Of a stretch of 14,715 nt of DNA, positions 1 to 6,439 are shown piece after piece; the stretch's first letter is position 1; each line of letters starts with the position of its first letter. The position numbers were made by a program, and so were the translations under genes. The DNA is taken from NCBI GenBank assembly GCA_964504595.1, contig CAZDEE010000023.1, forward strand, positions 1 through 14,715, given 5' to 3'. Source of the stretch: CAG-826 sp964504595 (GTDB taxonomy: Bacteria > Bacillota_I > Bacilli_A > RFN20 > CAG-826). The notes under the pieces are model-generated. The model saw only the letters and a program-made list of their open reading frames with translations. It was not told where the DNA came from and did no database searches.

Positions 1-7
1 AGAATGG

Positions 8-54
8 GAGGAGAAGGGAGACACATTCCCCCTTCAAATCCTCTTTGTTTTTTT
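8..54 (+). terminator. Probable rho-independent terminator of an upstream gene
   Basis: Positions 8-18 (GAGGAGAAGGG) pair with 30-35 and 39-43, leaving a three-base AAA bulge at 36-38 and an 11-nt loop. A T-rich tract follows (44-54, broken by one G). This is much more GC-rich than its surroundings. It would end a transcript entering from left of the window; that gene is not visible. The bulge and the interrupted T tract keep confidence moderate. Confidence 0.5.
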
Positions 55-58
55 GTTT

Positions 59-105
59 CCCTACAAAACTTTAGAGATGGTATCAAACCCTACAAAACTT
101 TAGAG
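59..105 (+). repeat. Two direct copies of an 18-bp repeat
   Basis: CCCTACAAAACTTTAGAG occurs exactly at 59-76 and again at 88-105, a 29-bp period with an 11-bp spacer. The first 11 bases reappear inverted near the other end of the window (14687-14697). No coding sequence covers these copies. They could be a dispersed repeat, a regulatory site, or the remains of a small mobile element; the sequence does not decide between these. Confidence 0.75.
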
Positions 106-121
106 CACTTTTTTAATTTCA

Positions 122-475
122 TTGATAGGAAAAATATTTATTAAGACAACTTATATTATAGATAATGACATTTTAATAGTTCAAAATAAAGATAATAATA
201 AAGTTGTTGATTTAAGAGAAGTAAAGGCAATTACATATGATTTAGGCGAAATAAGCAGATATGGAAATCATCCAACATTATTAGTGTTATTTGATAAAGA
301 TTATAAATATCTTATTTCTATTGAAAATCCTCCACTTAGTATGGTTTTATGCATAAAGAAAAAATGTAATTATGCTAGTATTAGTTATTATAATTCTAAA
401 AGATTTTTATTCATTATATTAGTAGGCATTGTCGTTGCAGTGGTGCTAGGGTTAATGGGGATTATGTCAAAATAG
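122..475 (+). CDS. Small hypothetical protein with C-terminal membrane anchor
   Basis: This is a 117-residue open frame of unknown function. Residues 1 to about 90 alternate short hydrophobic strands with polar turns (DNDILIV, VVDLREVKAITYD, TLLVLF), which loosely suggests a beta-rich, PH-like fold. Residues 95-115 form one strongly hydrophobic membrane segment ending in MSK, so the bulk would sit on one face of the membrane. The start is doubtful: TTG at 122 has no Shine-Dalgarno site, an in-frame stop lies at 101-103, and the next in-frame Met is residue 74. It directly follows the repeat pair, so it may be the 3' remnant of a longer gene cut at the repeats. No promoter is visible. The frame is probably genuine in origin, but expression is unproven. 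Confidence 0.5.
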   Translation: MIGKIFIKTTYIIDNDILIVQNKDNNKVVDLREVKAITYDLGEISRYGNHPTLLVLFDKDYKYLISIENPPLSMVLCIKKKCNYASISYYNSKRFLFIILVGIVVAVVLGLMGIMSK

Positions 476-546
476 TCATTTGCGTTATTAAAAAAATAAT
501 ATGATAGACATTTTTTAATCACAAGTTATAGGCTTTTATCATAGTT

Positions 547-552
547 TATAAT
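547..552 (+). promoter_or_regulatory. Candidate -10 box for dapA
   Basis: A perfect TATAAT lies 16 bp before the preferred dapA ATG at 569. No good -35 hexamer exists at 16-18 bp upstream and there is no TG extension, so this is a -10 match only. Initiation near 559 would exclude the GTG at 554 as a start codon and leave a very short leader. A 7-bp inverted repeat (500-506 with 537-543) flanks the -35 region and could be an operator. Confidence 0.4.
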
Positions 553-568
553 AGTGAGGCGATTATTT

Positions 569-1414
569 ATGCTAGGTAATTTAATATGTGCGATGGTAAC
601 TCCTTTTGATGATAATAATGAAATTGATTATGAATGTGTTCTAATGCTTATTAAAAAAATTGAAGAAAATAAAAATACCGCAATTGTTGTAGGAGGATCG
701 ACTGGAGAAGGCCATTCTTTATCTATTAAAGAAAAAGTAGAATTATTAAGTTATGTCAAAAAACATACAAAATTAAAAATAGTTTACGCTATTTCACATA
801 ATAATTTGGATTTAATTAAAGAAGAAATGGAAATAATTAAAGAATATAATCCCGATTGTTATTTAATAACGGTTCCATTTTATAGTTTACCACCGCAAAG
901 AGGTATATATCTTTTCTTTAAAGAAATATCGCTTATTAGTAATAAACCAATTATTATATATAACGTTCCTTCAAGAATTGGAACAAGCATTGAATTTATG
1001 ACATTAAGAAAAATAATTAAGTCTTGTCCAAATGTAATTGGCATAAAAGAAGCGAGTTCTGATATAAATTTAATTCCTTTATTAAAGAAAAATTTTCCAA
1101 AATTTATTTGTTATATAGGTAATGATGAACATTATTATGAAGCACTAAAAGCAGGCGCAGATGGCATTATTTCAGTAATGAGTGTTTTATATGGTAAGGA
1201 AATGCAAGAGTTATATAGTAATTTTAAAGAAGGCTATCATCACTTATTGCTAGATGATTACTTAAAATTAGTATCAAAATTACTAAAATTAGAAACTAAT
1301 CCTTTACCAATAAAATACTTATTAAAAAAAGAAAAGTTTCCATCAATGAATTTACGCCTTCCATTAGTGGAATTATCATTAGAATATCAACATCAAATCG
1401 ATATGTTATTATAA
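569..1414 (+). CDS. dapA: 4-hydroxy-tetrahydrodipicolinate synthase (DapA family)
   Basis: This is a Class I aldolase of the DHDPS/N-acetylneuraminate lyase family, cytoplasmic, condensing pyruvate with aspartate semialdehyde in the lysine/diaminopimelate pathway. Visible residues are: N-terminal AMVTPF; GGSTGE at 42-47, with Thr45 matching the E. coli catalytic Thr; Tyr105 in VPFYS; YNVPSR at 131-136, supplying the catalytic Tyr and the Arg that binds the substrate carboxylate in true DHDPS; and Schiff-base Lys160 in GIKEAS. At 281 residues the length is somewhat below the usual 290-300. The ATG at 569 is preferred over GTG 554 because GAGG sits just upstream and the family begins close to this Met. 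Ser44 replaces the usual first Thr of the GTTGE motif. An RNase J gene and ftsK follow downstream as in Bacillus, which favours DapA over neuraminate or keto-deoxy-sugar lyases, but the adjacent redox trio leaves a catabolic aldolase possible. Confidence 0.82.
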   Translation: MLGNLICAMVTPFDDNNEIDYECVLMLIKKIEENKNTAIVVGGSTGEGHSLSIKEKVELLSYVKKHTKLKIVYAISHNNLDLIKEEMEIIKEYNPDCYLITVPFYSLPPQRGIYLFFKEISLISNKPIIIYNVPSRIGTSIEFMTLRKIIKSCPNVIGIKEASSDINLIPLLKKNFPKFICYIGNDEHYYEALKAGADGIISVMSVLYGKEMQELYSNFKEGYHHLLLDDYLKLVSKLLKLETNPLPIKYLLKKEKFPSMNLRLPLVELSLEYQHQIDMLL

Positions 1415-1439
1415 AGACTTTTATAAATCTTTTATTTTT
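1413..1439 (+). terminator. Weak AT-rich hairpin after dapA
   Basis: AAAGA at 1413-1417 pairs with TCTTT at 1428-1432. After a bulged C at 1418, TTT (1419-1421) pairs with AAA (1425-1427), with a TAT loop. A T-rich run with one A follows (1433-1439). The stem overlaps the dapA stop codon. Its low GC makes it a weak or partial terminator at best. Confidence 0.35.
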
Positions 1440-1472
1440 GTTAAAATGTAGAAGAAAAGTTGAGGAAAACAT

Positions 1473-2903
1473 ATGAATGATGTAATTATTATAGGCGCAG
1501 GTGTTTGTGGTTGCTTTATAGCACGAGATTTATCAAAGTATAAACTTAATATATTAGTTCTTGAAAAGGGTGATGATGTTGCAAGTGGCGCAACAATGGC
1601 CAATAGTGCAATTATACATTCAGGATACGATCCATTACCATCTTCAAAAAAAGCTTATTTTAATGTCAAAGGTAATTTAATGTATGACAAGATTTGTAAA
1701 GAATTGGATGTTTCTTTTAAGCGAATTGGTTCTTTGACACTAGCATTTTCTTTAGAAGAACTCGAGGTATTAAAAGAGCTTCAAAAAAGAGGAAAAGAAA
1801 ATGGTGTTGATTGTGTTATTTTAAATAAAGAAGAAGTATTAAAGTTAGAACCGTTAATTTCTGGTGAAGTTGTTGGTGCATTACAAGCTCCAACTGCGGG
1901 AATTATTAATCCATTTGAATTATGTGCGCATTTAATGGAAAATGCATGTGATAATGACGTTAATATTAAATTAAATGAAGAAGTAATTGGAATTGAAAAG
2001 AATAAAGAAGGATATAAAGTTATCACGACATCATCGGTGTATTATACAAAAATTGTTATTAATGCGGCAGGAGTTCATGCAAGAGATATAACTTCATTTT
2101 TAGAAGAGCCAGATTATGAAGTTGAACCGCGTAAAGGTGAGTATTTTGTTTTGAATCACTTTAACAATAACTTTCTTAAGCATACTCTTTTTACTTTACC
2201 ATCAAAGAAAGGTAAAGGTGTTTTAATATCGCCAACAACATCATGGAATTATTTAGTAGGTCCATCAAGTGAACCAAGTGAAAGTGATGATACTTCAACC
2301 GATGCTTTAACTTTAAATAATGTTTTAAATCAAGCTTTAAAAATGATTCCAGGTTTACCAATTAATGAGTGTATTAGAGTATTTTCAGGAGTAAGACCAA
2401 CAATTTCAAAACATGATTTTTTAATTCGTGAAAGTGAAAAAAATCCTTTGTTTTTTGAACTCGCTGGAGTGGAATCGCCAGGACTTGCCTCCGCACCAGC
2501 TATATCAGAATATGTTATTTCTTTAATATTTAAACGAATTGATTTAGAGTTAAAAGGTACATACTCGATGTCAATTAGACCATATATCCATTTGAAATCA
2601 CTTACTTTTGAAGAAAAAAATTGCTTGATAAAAGATAATCCTCTTTATGGAAGGATTGTTTGTCGTTGCGAACAAATTAGTGAACAAGAAATTAGAGACT
2701 TATTTAGACGTTCTTTTGTTCCTACTTCAATAAAGGCAATTAAAAAAAGAGTACGAGCGGGATTTGGTAAATGCCAAGGAGGAATGTGTCAACCACTTGT
2801 AGTCAAAATATTGCAAGAGGAATTAAAAATTGATTCAAAAAATGTTCGTTATGATGGTAAAAACTCAGAAATATTAAAGTATGATTTAAAGGAGAACCGT
2901 TAA
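1473..2903 (+). CDS. GlpA-like FAD-dependent dehydrogenase with C-terminal [2Fe-2S] domain
   Basis: A 476-residue flavoprotein of the DAO/GlpA type (anaerobic glycerol-3-phosphate dehydrogenase or 2-hydroxyacid oxidase group). The dinucleotide-binding loop GAGVCG is at 8-13, followed by LEKG and the family's ASGATMANSAIIHSGY segment. A late GLASAPAISEYV stretch closes the FAD fold. The C-terminal region from about 395 to 445 is a BFD/Fer2_BFD-like domain with four cysteines, C397-x-C399 and C434-x4-C439, expected to bind a [2Fe-2S] cluster. No signal peptide or membrane segment is present, so it is cytosolic or peripheral. TGAGGA 6 nt before ATG supports the start. It is the first gene of a trio with the next two; only 1 bp separates it from the second. 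In other Firmicutes and Thermotoga this trio is usually linked to glpK/glpF, suggesting glycerol-3-phosphate, but no glycerol gene is nearby and the true substrate (another hydroxyacid is possible) is unknown. Confidence 0.8.
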   Translation: MNDVIIIGAGVCGCFIARDLSKYKLNILVLEKGDDVASGATMANSAIIHSGYDPLPSSKKAYFNVKGNLMYDKICKELDVSFKRIGSLTLAFSLEELEVLKELQKRGKENGVDCVILNKEEVLKLEPLISGEVVGALQAPTAGIINPFELCAHLMENACDNDVNIKLNEEVIGIEKNKEGYKVITTSSVYYTKIVINAAGVHARDITSFLEEPDYEVEPRKGEYFVLNHFNNNFLKHTLFTLPSKKGKGVLISPTTSWNYLVGPSSEPSESDDTSTDALTLNNVLNQALKMIPGLPINECIRVFSGVRPTISKHDFLIRESEKNPLFFELAGVESPGLASAPAISEYVISLIFKRIDLELKGTYSMSIRPYIHLKSLTFEEKNCLIKDNPLYGRIVCRCEQISEQEIRDLFRRSFVPTSIKAIKKRVRAGFGKCQGGMCQPLVVKILQEELKIDSKNVRYDGKNSEILKYDLKENR

Positions 2904-2904
2904 T

Positions 2905-4146
2905 ATGAAAAAGGAATTATTAATAATTGGAGGCGGTTCTGCAGGAATGGCCGCTGCAGTTTCTGCTTATGATAATGGAATAAAAGACATATTAATTTTA
3001 GAAAGGGATAATGCACTTGGAGGAATATTAAATCAATGCATTCATAATGGATTTGGTTTACATGAATTCAAAGAACAATTAAGTGGTCCTGAGTTTGCTC
3101 ATCGTTTTATTAAGCAAGTTAAAGAAAGAAATATTGAATATAAATTAGATGTAACTGTTTTATCGATTTCTCAAGATCATAAAGTAATCTTTTCTAGTAA
3201 AGAAGATGGAGTGGTTGAAATTGAGGCAAAAGCGATTATTTTTGCAGCTGGATGTTATGAAAGAAGTGCTGGCGCTATTAGGCTTCCTGGTGAAAGACCA
3301 AATGGTATTTATACTGCAGGAACTGTACAAAAGTATTTAAATATTGATGGATATTTAGTTGGTAAGAAAGTTTTTATATTAGGATCTGGAGATATTGGAT
3401 TAATAATGGCTAGAAGGATGACATTAGAAGGCGCTAAAGTCCTTGGTGTTGCAGAAATTATGCCATATTCAAATGGATTAAATAGAAATATTGTTCAATG
3501 TCTCAATGATTATGATATTCCATTATTTTTATCACATACAATTAAAGACATTATTGGCAAAAAGCAATTAGAAAAAGTTGTTATTGCCCAAGTTGATGAA
3601 AACAATAGATTTATTGAAGGAACAGAAAAAGAATTTGCTTGTGATACACTACTTCTTTCAGTAGGATTAATTCCATCGAGTGATTTATTAATTAATGCTG
3701 GAGCAAAAGTCGACAATAAAACTAAAAGTGTTACGGTTAATCAATATTATGAAACAACTATCAAAGGAATTTTTGTTTGTGGAAATGTTCTTCATGTTCA
3801 TGATTTAGTGGATTATGTTACTGAAGAAAGTAAAATTGCTGGTTTAGGTGCAGCCCGATTTATCCAAAATAGTGAAGATAATTTTAAAGAAATAGAGGTC
3901 ATATCAGGTAATCTTATTTCTTATGTAGTTCCTCAACGTGTAAAAATTAGTAAAGAAAAAGTTGTTTTTAAGTTTAGAGTTAAGAAACCTTTAGAAAATG
4001 TAACTTTATATATTAAAGTAGATGGTGAGATTGTTAGAAAGATTAAAAAGCCATTTATGATTCCTTCAGAAATGGAAAAAATTACTTTTGATATGGAAAA
4101 CATTGAAGCAAATAATAAAGAAATTGTAATTGAAGTAGGTGAATAA
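2905..4146 (+). CDS. NAD(P)/FAD-dependent oxidoreductase, partner of the GlpA-like protein
   Basis: A 413-residue pyridine-nucleotide-disulfide-oxidoreductase-fold flavoprotein. The FAD loop GGGSAG is at 9-14 and a second Rossmann loop, GSGDIG, at 160-165 is expected to bind NAD(P)H. A family-typical GGILNQCIHNGFG segment contains Cys45, and AAGCYERS contains Cys117, but there is no thioredoxin-reductase CxxC pair. From about residue 330 on, a beta-rich tail of some 80 residues is added. An AAAGGAG site lies inside the end of the upstream gene and the ATG follows its stop after one base, so the two are translationally coupled. By analogy with the partner subunits of this type, it probably passes electrons between the Fe-S dehydrogenase and NAD(P) or another carrier. 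This is inference; the direction and acceptor are not visible. Confidence 0.78.
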   Translation: MKKELLIIGGGSAGMAAAVSAYDNGIKDILILERDNALGGILNQCIHNGFGLHEFKEQLSGPEFAHRFIKQVKERNIEYKLDVTVLSISQDHKVIFSSKEDGVVEIEAKAIIFAAGCYERSAGAIRLPGERPNGIYTAGTVQKYLNIDGYLVGKKVFILGSGDIGLIMARRMTLEGAKVLGVAEIMPYSNGLNRNIVQCLNDYDIPLFLSHTIKDIIGKKQLEKVVIAQVDENNRFIEGTEKEFACDTLLLSVGLIPSSDLLINAGAKVDNKTKSVTVNQYYETTIKGIFVCGNVLHVHDLVDYVTEESKIAGLGAARFIQNSEDNFKEIEVISGNLISYVVPQRVKISKEKVVFKFRVKKPLENVTLYIKVDGEIVRKIKKPFMIPSEMEKITFDMENIEANNKEIVIEVGE

Positions 4147-4149
4147 TAA

Positions 4150-4497
4150 ATGAAGGAATTAATTTGTATAGTTTGTCCTCGTGGATGTCATTTAAAAATT
4201 GATGAAGAAGGACAAGTAGAAGGAAATTTTTGTAAAAGAGGAGAAACTTACGCTAAACAAGAAGCAGTTTGTCCTTTGAGGATGGTTACTTCAACCGTAG
4301 CATTGCTTTCAAAAAGCGGTCTTGCACGTTTACCAGTTATTACTAGTGGTGAAGTGCCAAAAGATAAAATATTTGAAATTATGAAGAAATTATATAATGT
4401 TGAAGTTAAAGCGCCGATTAAAGTCGGTGATGTAATTATAAAAAACATCTTAAACTTAGGTGTTGATATAATTTCTACTCGTGAAGTTAAAGAATAG
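4150..4497 (+). CDS. DUF1667 family cysteine-rich protein
   Basis: A 115-residue protein with five cysteines in the first 41 residues: C6-x2-C9-x3-C13, then C28 and C41 (context CPRGCHL, GNFCKRG, AVCPLRM). This is the pattern of the DUF1667 family, a probable metal or Fe-S binder. The remainder is a small alpha/beta domain (LPVITSGEVPKDKIFEIMKKL, then IKVGDVIIKNIL). It starts three bases after the stop of the oxidoreductase with AGGTG 8 nt upstream, completing a three-gene operon. DUF1667 proteins commonly travel with the two preceding families, so it is likely a small electron-transfer or assembly subunit of that complex. No biochemical role is known to me. The frame reading the other way across its 3' half is a shadow. 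Confidence 0.78.
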   Translation: MKELICIVCPRGCHLKIDEEGQVEGNFCKRGETYAKQEAVCPLRMVTSTVALLSKSGLARLPVITSGEVPKDKIFEIMKKLYNVEVKAPIKVGDVIIKNILNLGVDIISTREVKE

Positions 4498-4499
4498 TA

Positions 4500-4527
4500 T
4501 TGAAAAAAATATTTAAATATATATAAT
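4500..4527 (+). promoter_or_regulatory. Strong sigma-A-like promoter for the RNase J gene
   Basis: TTGAAA (4500-4505) and TATAAT (4522-4527) are separated by 16 bp. The -35 overlaps the sequence just after the DUF1667 stop. With the terminator after the RNase J gene, this makes that gene a likely single-gene transcript. A second TTGAAA at 4533 has no correctly spaced -10. Confidence 0.65.
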
Positions 4528-4578
4528 TGATTTTGAAAAAAGGCATTACATATATTATTGAATATAGATGGAGGAAAA

Positions 4579-6258
4579 ATGGAAAAAATTAAAGTGTTCG
4601 CTTTAGGCGGTCTTGATGAATGTGGAAAAAATATGTATATCATTGAAGTTGGAGATGATTTATACGTAATAGAGGCTGGACATAAGTATCCAGATAAGAC
4701 TTCGCCAGGTGTCGATGTTATTATCCCTGATTATAATTATTTATTAGAAAATAAGAATCGTATTCGCGGTGTTTTCATTTCTCATGGTCATTCTGATCAA
4801 ATGGGTGCAGTAGCTTATTTGTATAAGAATGCACAGATAACAGCACCAATATACGCTTCTTCTTTAACAATTGCTCTTATTAAAATGTTTACAAAGTCAG
4901 TCGGTATTGAAAACGATTATAATTTCGTTGAAATAAAAGATGAAAATTCATATTTAAAGATAGGTAGTCATTATTTTAGATTCTTTAAAACCGCTCATAT
5001 GATTTCAGGATCTTTAGGATTCGCTTTAGAAACTGAGCAAGGAACTATTGTATATACTGGTGAATTTATTGTTGAATATAATAATCATCAAAAATATAAA
5101 TTGGATATTGCTACGATAGCTAAAATTGCTGAAGAAAATGTTCTTTTGTTAATGACTGAATCTAGATATGCTGACCGTCCTGGCTTTACTTCACCATCAC
5201 ATCGTTTGACACCTTTGATTCAAAAAGATTTTAAAGATGCTTCAGGAAGAATATTTGTTTGTTTATATGATTCAAATATTTATGGATTAAATGAAGCTTT
5301 AAAACTTGCAATTGACGCAAATAAAAAGATCATTTTCTATGGTCAAGAAACAAAGGAATTAATTAATACTTTAATATCTTTAGGTGAAGTAGTAATTCCA
5401 AAAGCTAACTTATTGTCCAGCGATGATTTCTTTAGAGTAAAAGAACAAGATATTGTGGTATTTATCTTGGGAAATAGAGATACTTTATATAGCCAAATAG
5501 AAATACTTGCCGCTGGTGAAGGCGAAGACAAAAAAATAGTTTTATATGAAAATGATACATTTATAATCGTTGCGCCACCACAAATAGGTACTGAAGTATA
5601 TGCTGTAAGCGTTGTGGATGATGTTTTTAGAACAGGTGCTCATGTGGTTAATGTTTCAAAGAAAAAGATTTCTTCTATGCATGCTCAAGAAGAAGACATT
5701 AAAACCATGATATCCTTATTAAAACCTAAGTATTATATGCCAGTTATGGGTGAATATAGACACATTTTAGCTAATGCTAAAGTTGCAGTCTCATCTAATC
5801 AAGGATATTCTCATCTAAACACCTTTGTTTTAGATAACGGGATGGTACTTAATTTTGAAAATGGGCGTGTTCTTCCAATCACAGAAAATGTAAAAGTTGG
5901 AGATTTATTGGTTGATGGAAGTGGCGTCGGCGATGTTGGCGAAAGTGTTCTAACCGATCGACAAAAATTAGCGGATGATGGCGTTATTTGTATGGCGCTT
6001 ACGATATCGTATTCGCAAAAGAAGGTAATCGCTGGTCCTGATGTACAAATGAGAGGATTCGTATTAGTTAAAGATTCTGAAGCTTTATTACATGATATCG
6101 CCGATGAATTTGTAAATATTGTAACTGAAGAGCTTCAAAGAGAACATCCAAATTTAGATGAAGCAAAGCAAGATACTTATGAAAAAGCTTTAAGAATGGT
6201 AAGAAAGGCAACCGGTAAAGATCCGATGATTTTACCCCTTGTTATTGAGGTTGAATAG
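4579..6258 (+). CDS. rnjB: RNase J-family protein with degenerate metal site (RNase J2-like)
   Basis: A metallo-beta-lactamase/beta-CASP RNase J homologue of 559 residues, the usual family length; it opens with the family's GGLDECGKNMY motif and has the usual C-terminal domain. In active RNase J1 the metal ligands lie in HxHxDH, H142, D164, H368 and H390. Here the first motif is H69-G-H71-S-D73-Q74 (last His to Gln), H140 is kept, the TGDF Asp is Glu162, H368 is kept, and PVHGEYR has become PVMGEYR with Met390. Catalysis is therefore probably weak or lost, as in the RNase J2 partners of Bacillus and Staphylococcus, which act in a complex with J1 in mRNA decay and rRNA maturation. GGAGG at 4570-4574 selects ATG 4579 over the TTG at 4558. 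The position between dapA and ftsK matches Bacillus rnjB. The RNase J1 partner is not in this window. Confidence 0.82.
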   Translation: MEKIKVFALGGLDECGKNMYIIEVGDDLYVIEAGHKYPDKTSPGVDVIIPDYNYLLENKNRIRGVFISHGHSDQMGAVAYLYKNAQITAPIYASSLTIALIKMFTKSVGIENDYNFVEIKDENSYLKIGSHYFRFFKTAHMISGSLGFALETEQGTIVYTGEFIVEYNNHQKYKLDIATIAKIAEENVLLLMTESRYADRPGFTSPSHRLTPLIQKDFKDASGRIFVCLYDSNIYGLNEALKLAIDANKKIIFYGQETKELINTLISLGEVVIPKANLLSSDDFFRVKEQDIVVFILGNRDTLYSQIEILAAGEGEDKKIVLYENDTFIIVAPPQIGTEVYAVSVVDDVFRTGAHVVNVSKKKISSMHAQEEDIKTMISLLKPKYYMPVMGEYRHILANAKVAVSSNQGYSHLNTFVLDNGMVLNFENGRVLPITENVKVGDLLVDGSGVGDVGESVLTDRQKLADDGVICMALTISYSQKKVIAGPDVQMRGFVLVKDSEALLHDIADEFVNIVTEELQREHPNLDEAKQDTYEKALRMVRKATGKDPMILPLVIEVE

Positions 6259-6277
6259 ATTTAAAAATTAAAGAATT

Positions 6278-6327
6278 AGTGCTTATTTAATGCGTTTTAA
6301 ATTGCGTTTAAATATAGCACTTTTTTT
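6278..6327 (+). terminator. Rho-independent terminator after RNase J gene
   Basis: AGTGCT (6278-6283) and ATTTAA (6285-6290) pair with TTAAAT (6308-6313) and AGCACT (6316-6321), with small internal mismatches, followed by seven T (6321-6327). The 17-nt loop contains most of an imperfect direct repeat of TGCGTTTTAAA/TGCGTTTAAA. It closes the RNase J transcript and separates it from ftsK. Confidence 0.75.
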
Positions 6328-6395
6328 AATGTGATTACAAAAAAATATCTATAAAAAATATTCTATTTTTTGTTAATAGGAAAATAGCTAGATTA

Positions 6396-6404
6396 TGCTA
6401 TAAT
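6396..6404 (+). promoter_or_regulatory. Extended -10 promoter of the ftsK operon
   Basis: TGCTATAAT is a perfect extended -10 (TGn-TATAAT) located 35 bp before the ftsK ATG. No -35 of quality lies at 16-18 bp (a TTGTTA at 6370 is 23 bp away), which an extended -10 can tolerate. An imperfect A/T inverted repeat at 6338-6347 and 6364-6372 lies upstream and may act as an UP-like element. The 6259-6439 gap holds only this promoter and the terminator before it. Confidence 0.6.
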
Positions 6405-6439
6405 TAAATGACAACAATATAAGATGTAGGAGAAGAGTT

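Noticed and set aside
28..44. tRNA T-arm-like TTCAAAT
   Set aside because: The flanking five bases do not pair and no acceptor stem or CCA end exists; the hairpin reading explains the bases better.
554..568. GTG 554 as dapA start
   Set aside because: It coincides with the Shine-Dalgarno region and would lie upstream of the likely transcription start from the -10 at 547-552.
476..568. Lysine riboswitch or T-box before dapA
   Set aside because: The leader expected from the -10 box is only about 10 nt, and no riboswitch-sized structure fits in the gap.
1442..1447. TAAAAT as -10 of the redox trio
   Set aside because: No acceptable -35 lies at 16-18 bp and such words are common in AT-rich DNA; a promoter here is plausible but not supported.
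1421..2026. Minus-strand open frames (1421-1603, 1781-2026)
   Set aside because: They lie inside or over the start of the GlpA-like gene, have no Shine-Dalgarno and no family features; antisense shadows of AT-rich coding sequence.
3510..3716. Minus-strand open frame
   Set aside because: Fully antisense to the NAD(P)/FAD oxidoreductase, whose sense protein has clear motifs.
4558..4578. TTG 4558 as RNase J start
   Set aside because: The GGAGG site lies downstream of this TTG and directly before ATG 4579, and the family begins with the residues after that ATG.
4248..4643. Minus-strand 131-codon open frame
   Set aside because: It covers the DUF1667 3' half, the RNase J promoter and the RNase J start; all three sense features are well supported.
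5343..5531. Minus-strand open frame
   Set aside because: Antisense shadow inside the RNase J gene. The same applies to 12781-12969 inside the pullulanase gene.
6338..6372. A/T inverted repeat as a second terminator or small RNA
   Set aside because: The stem is composed almost only of A-T pairs, imperfect, and expected often at this base composition.
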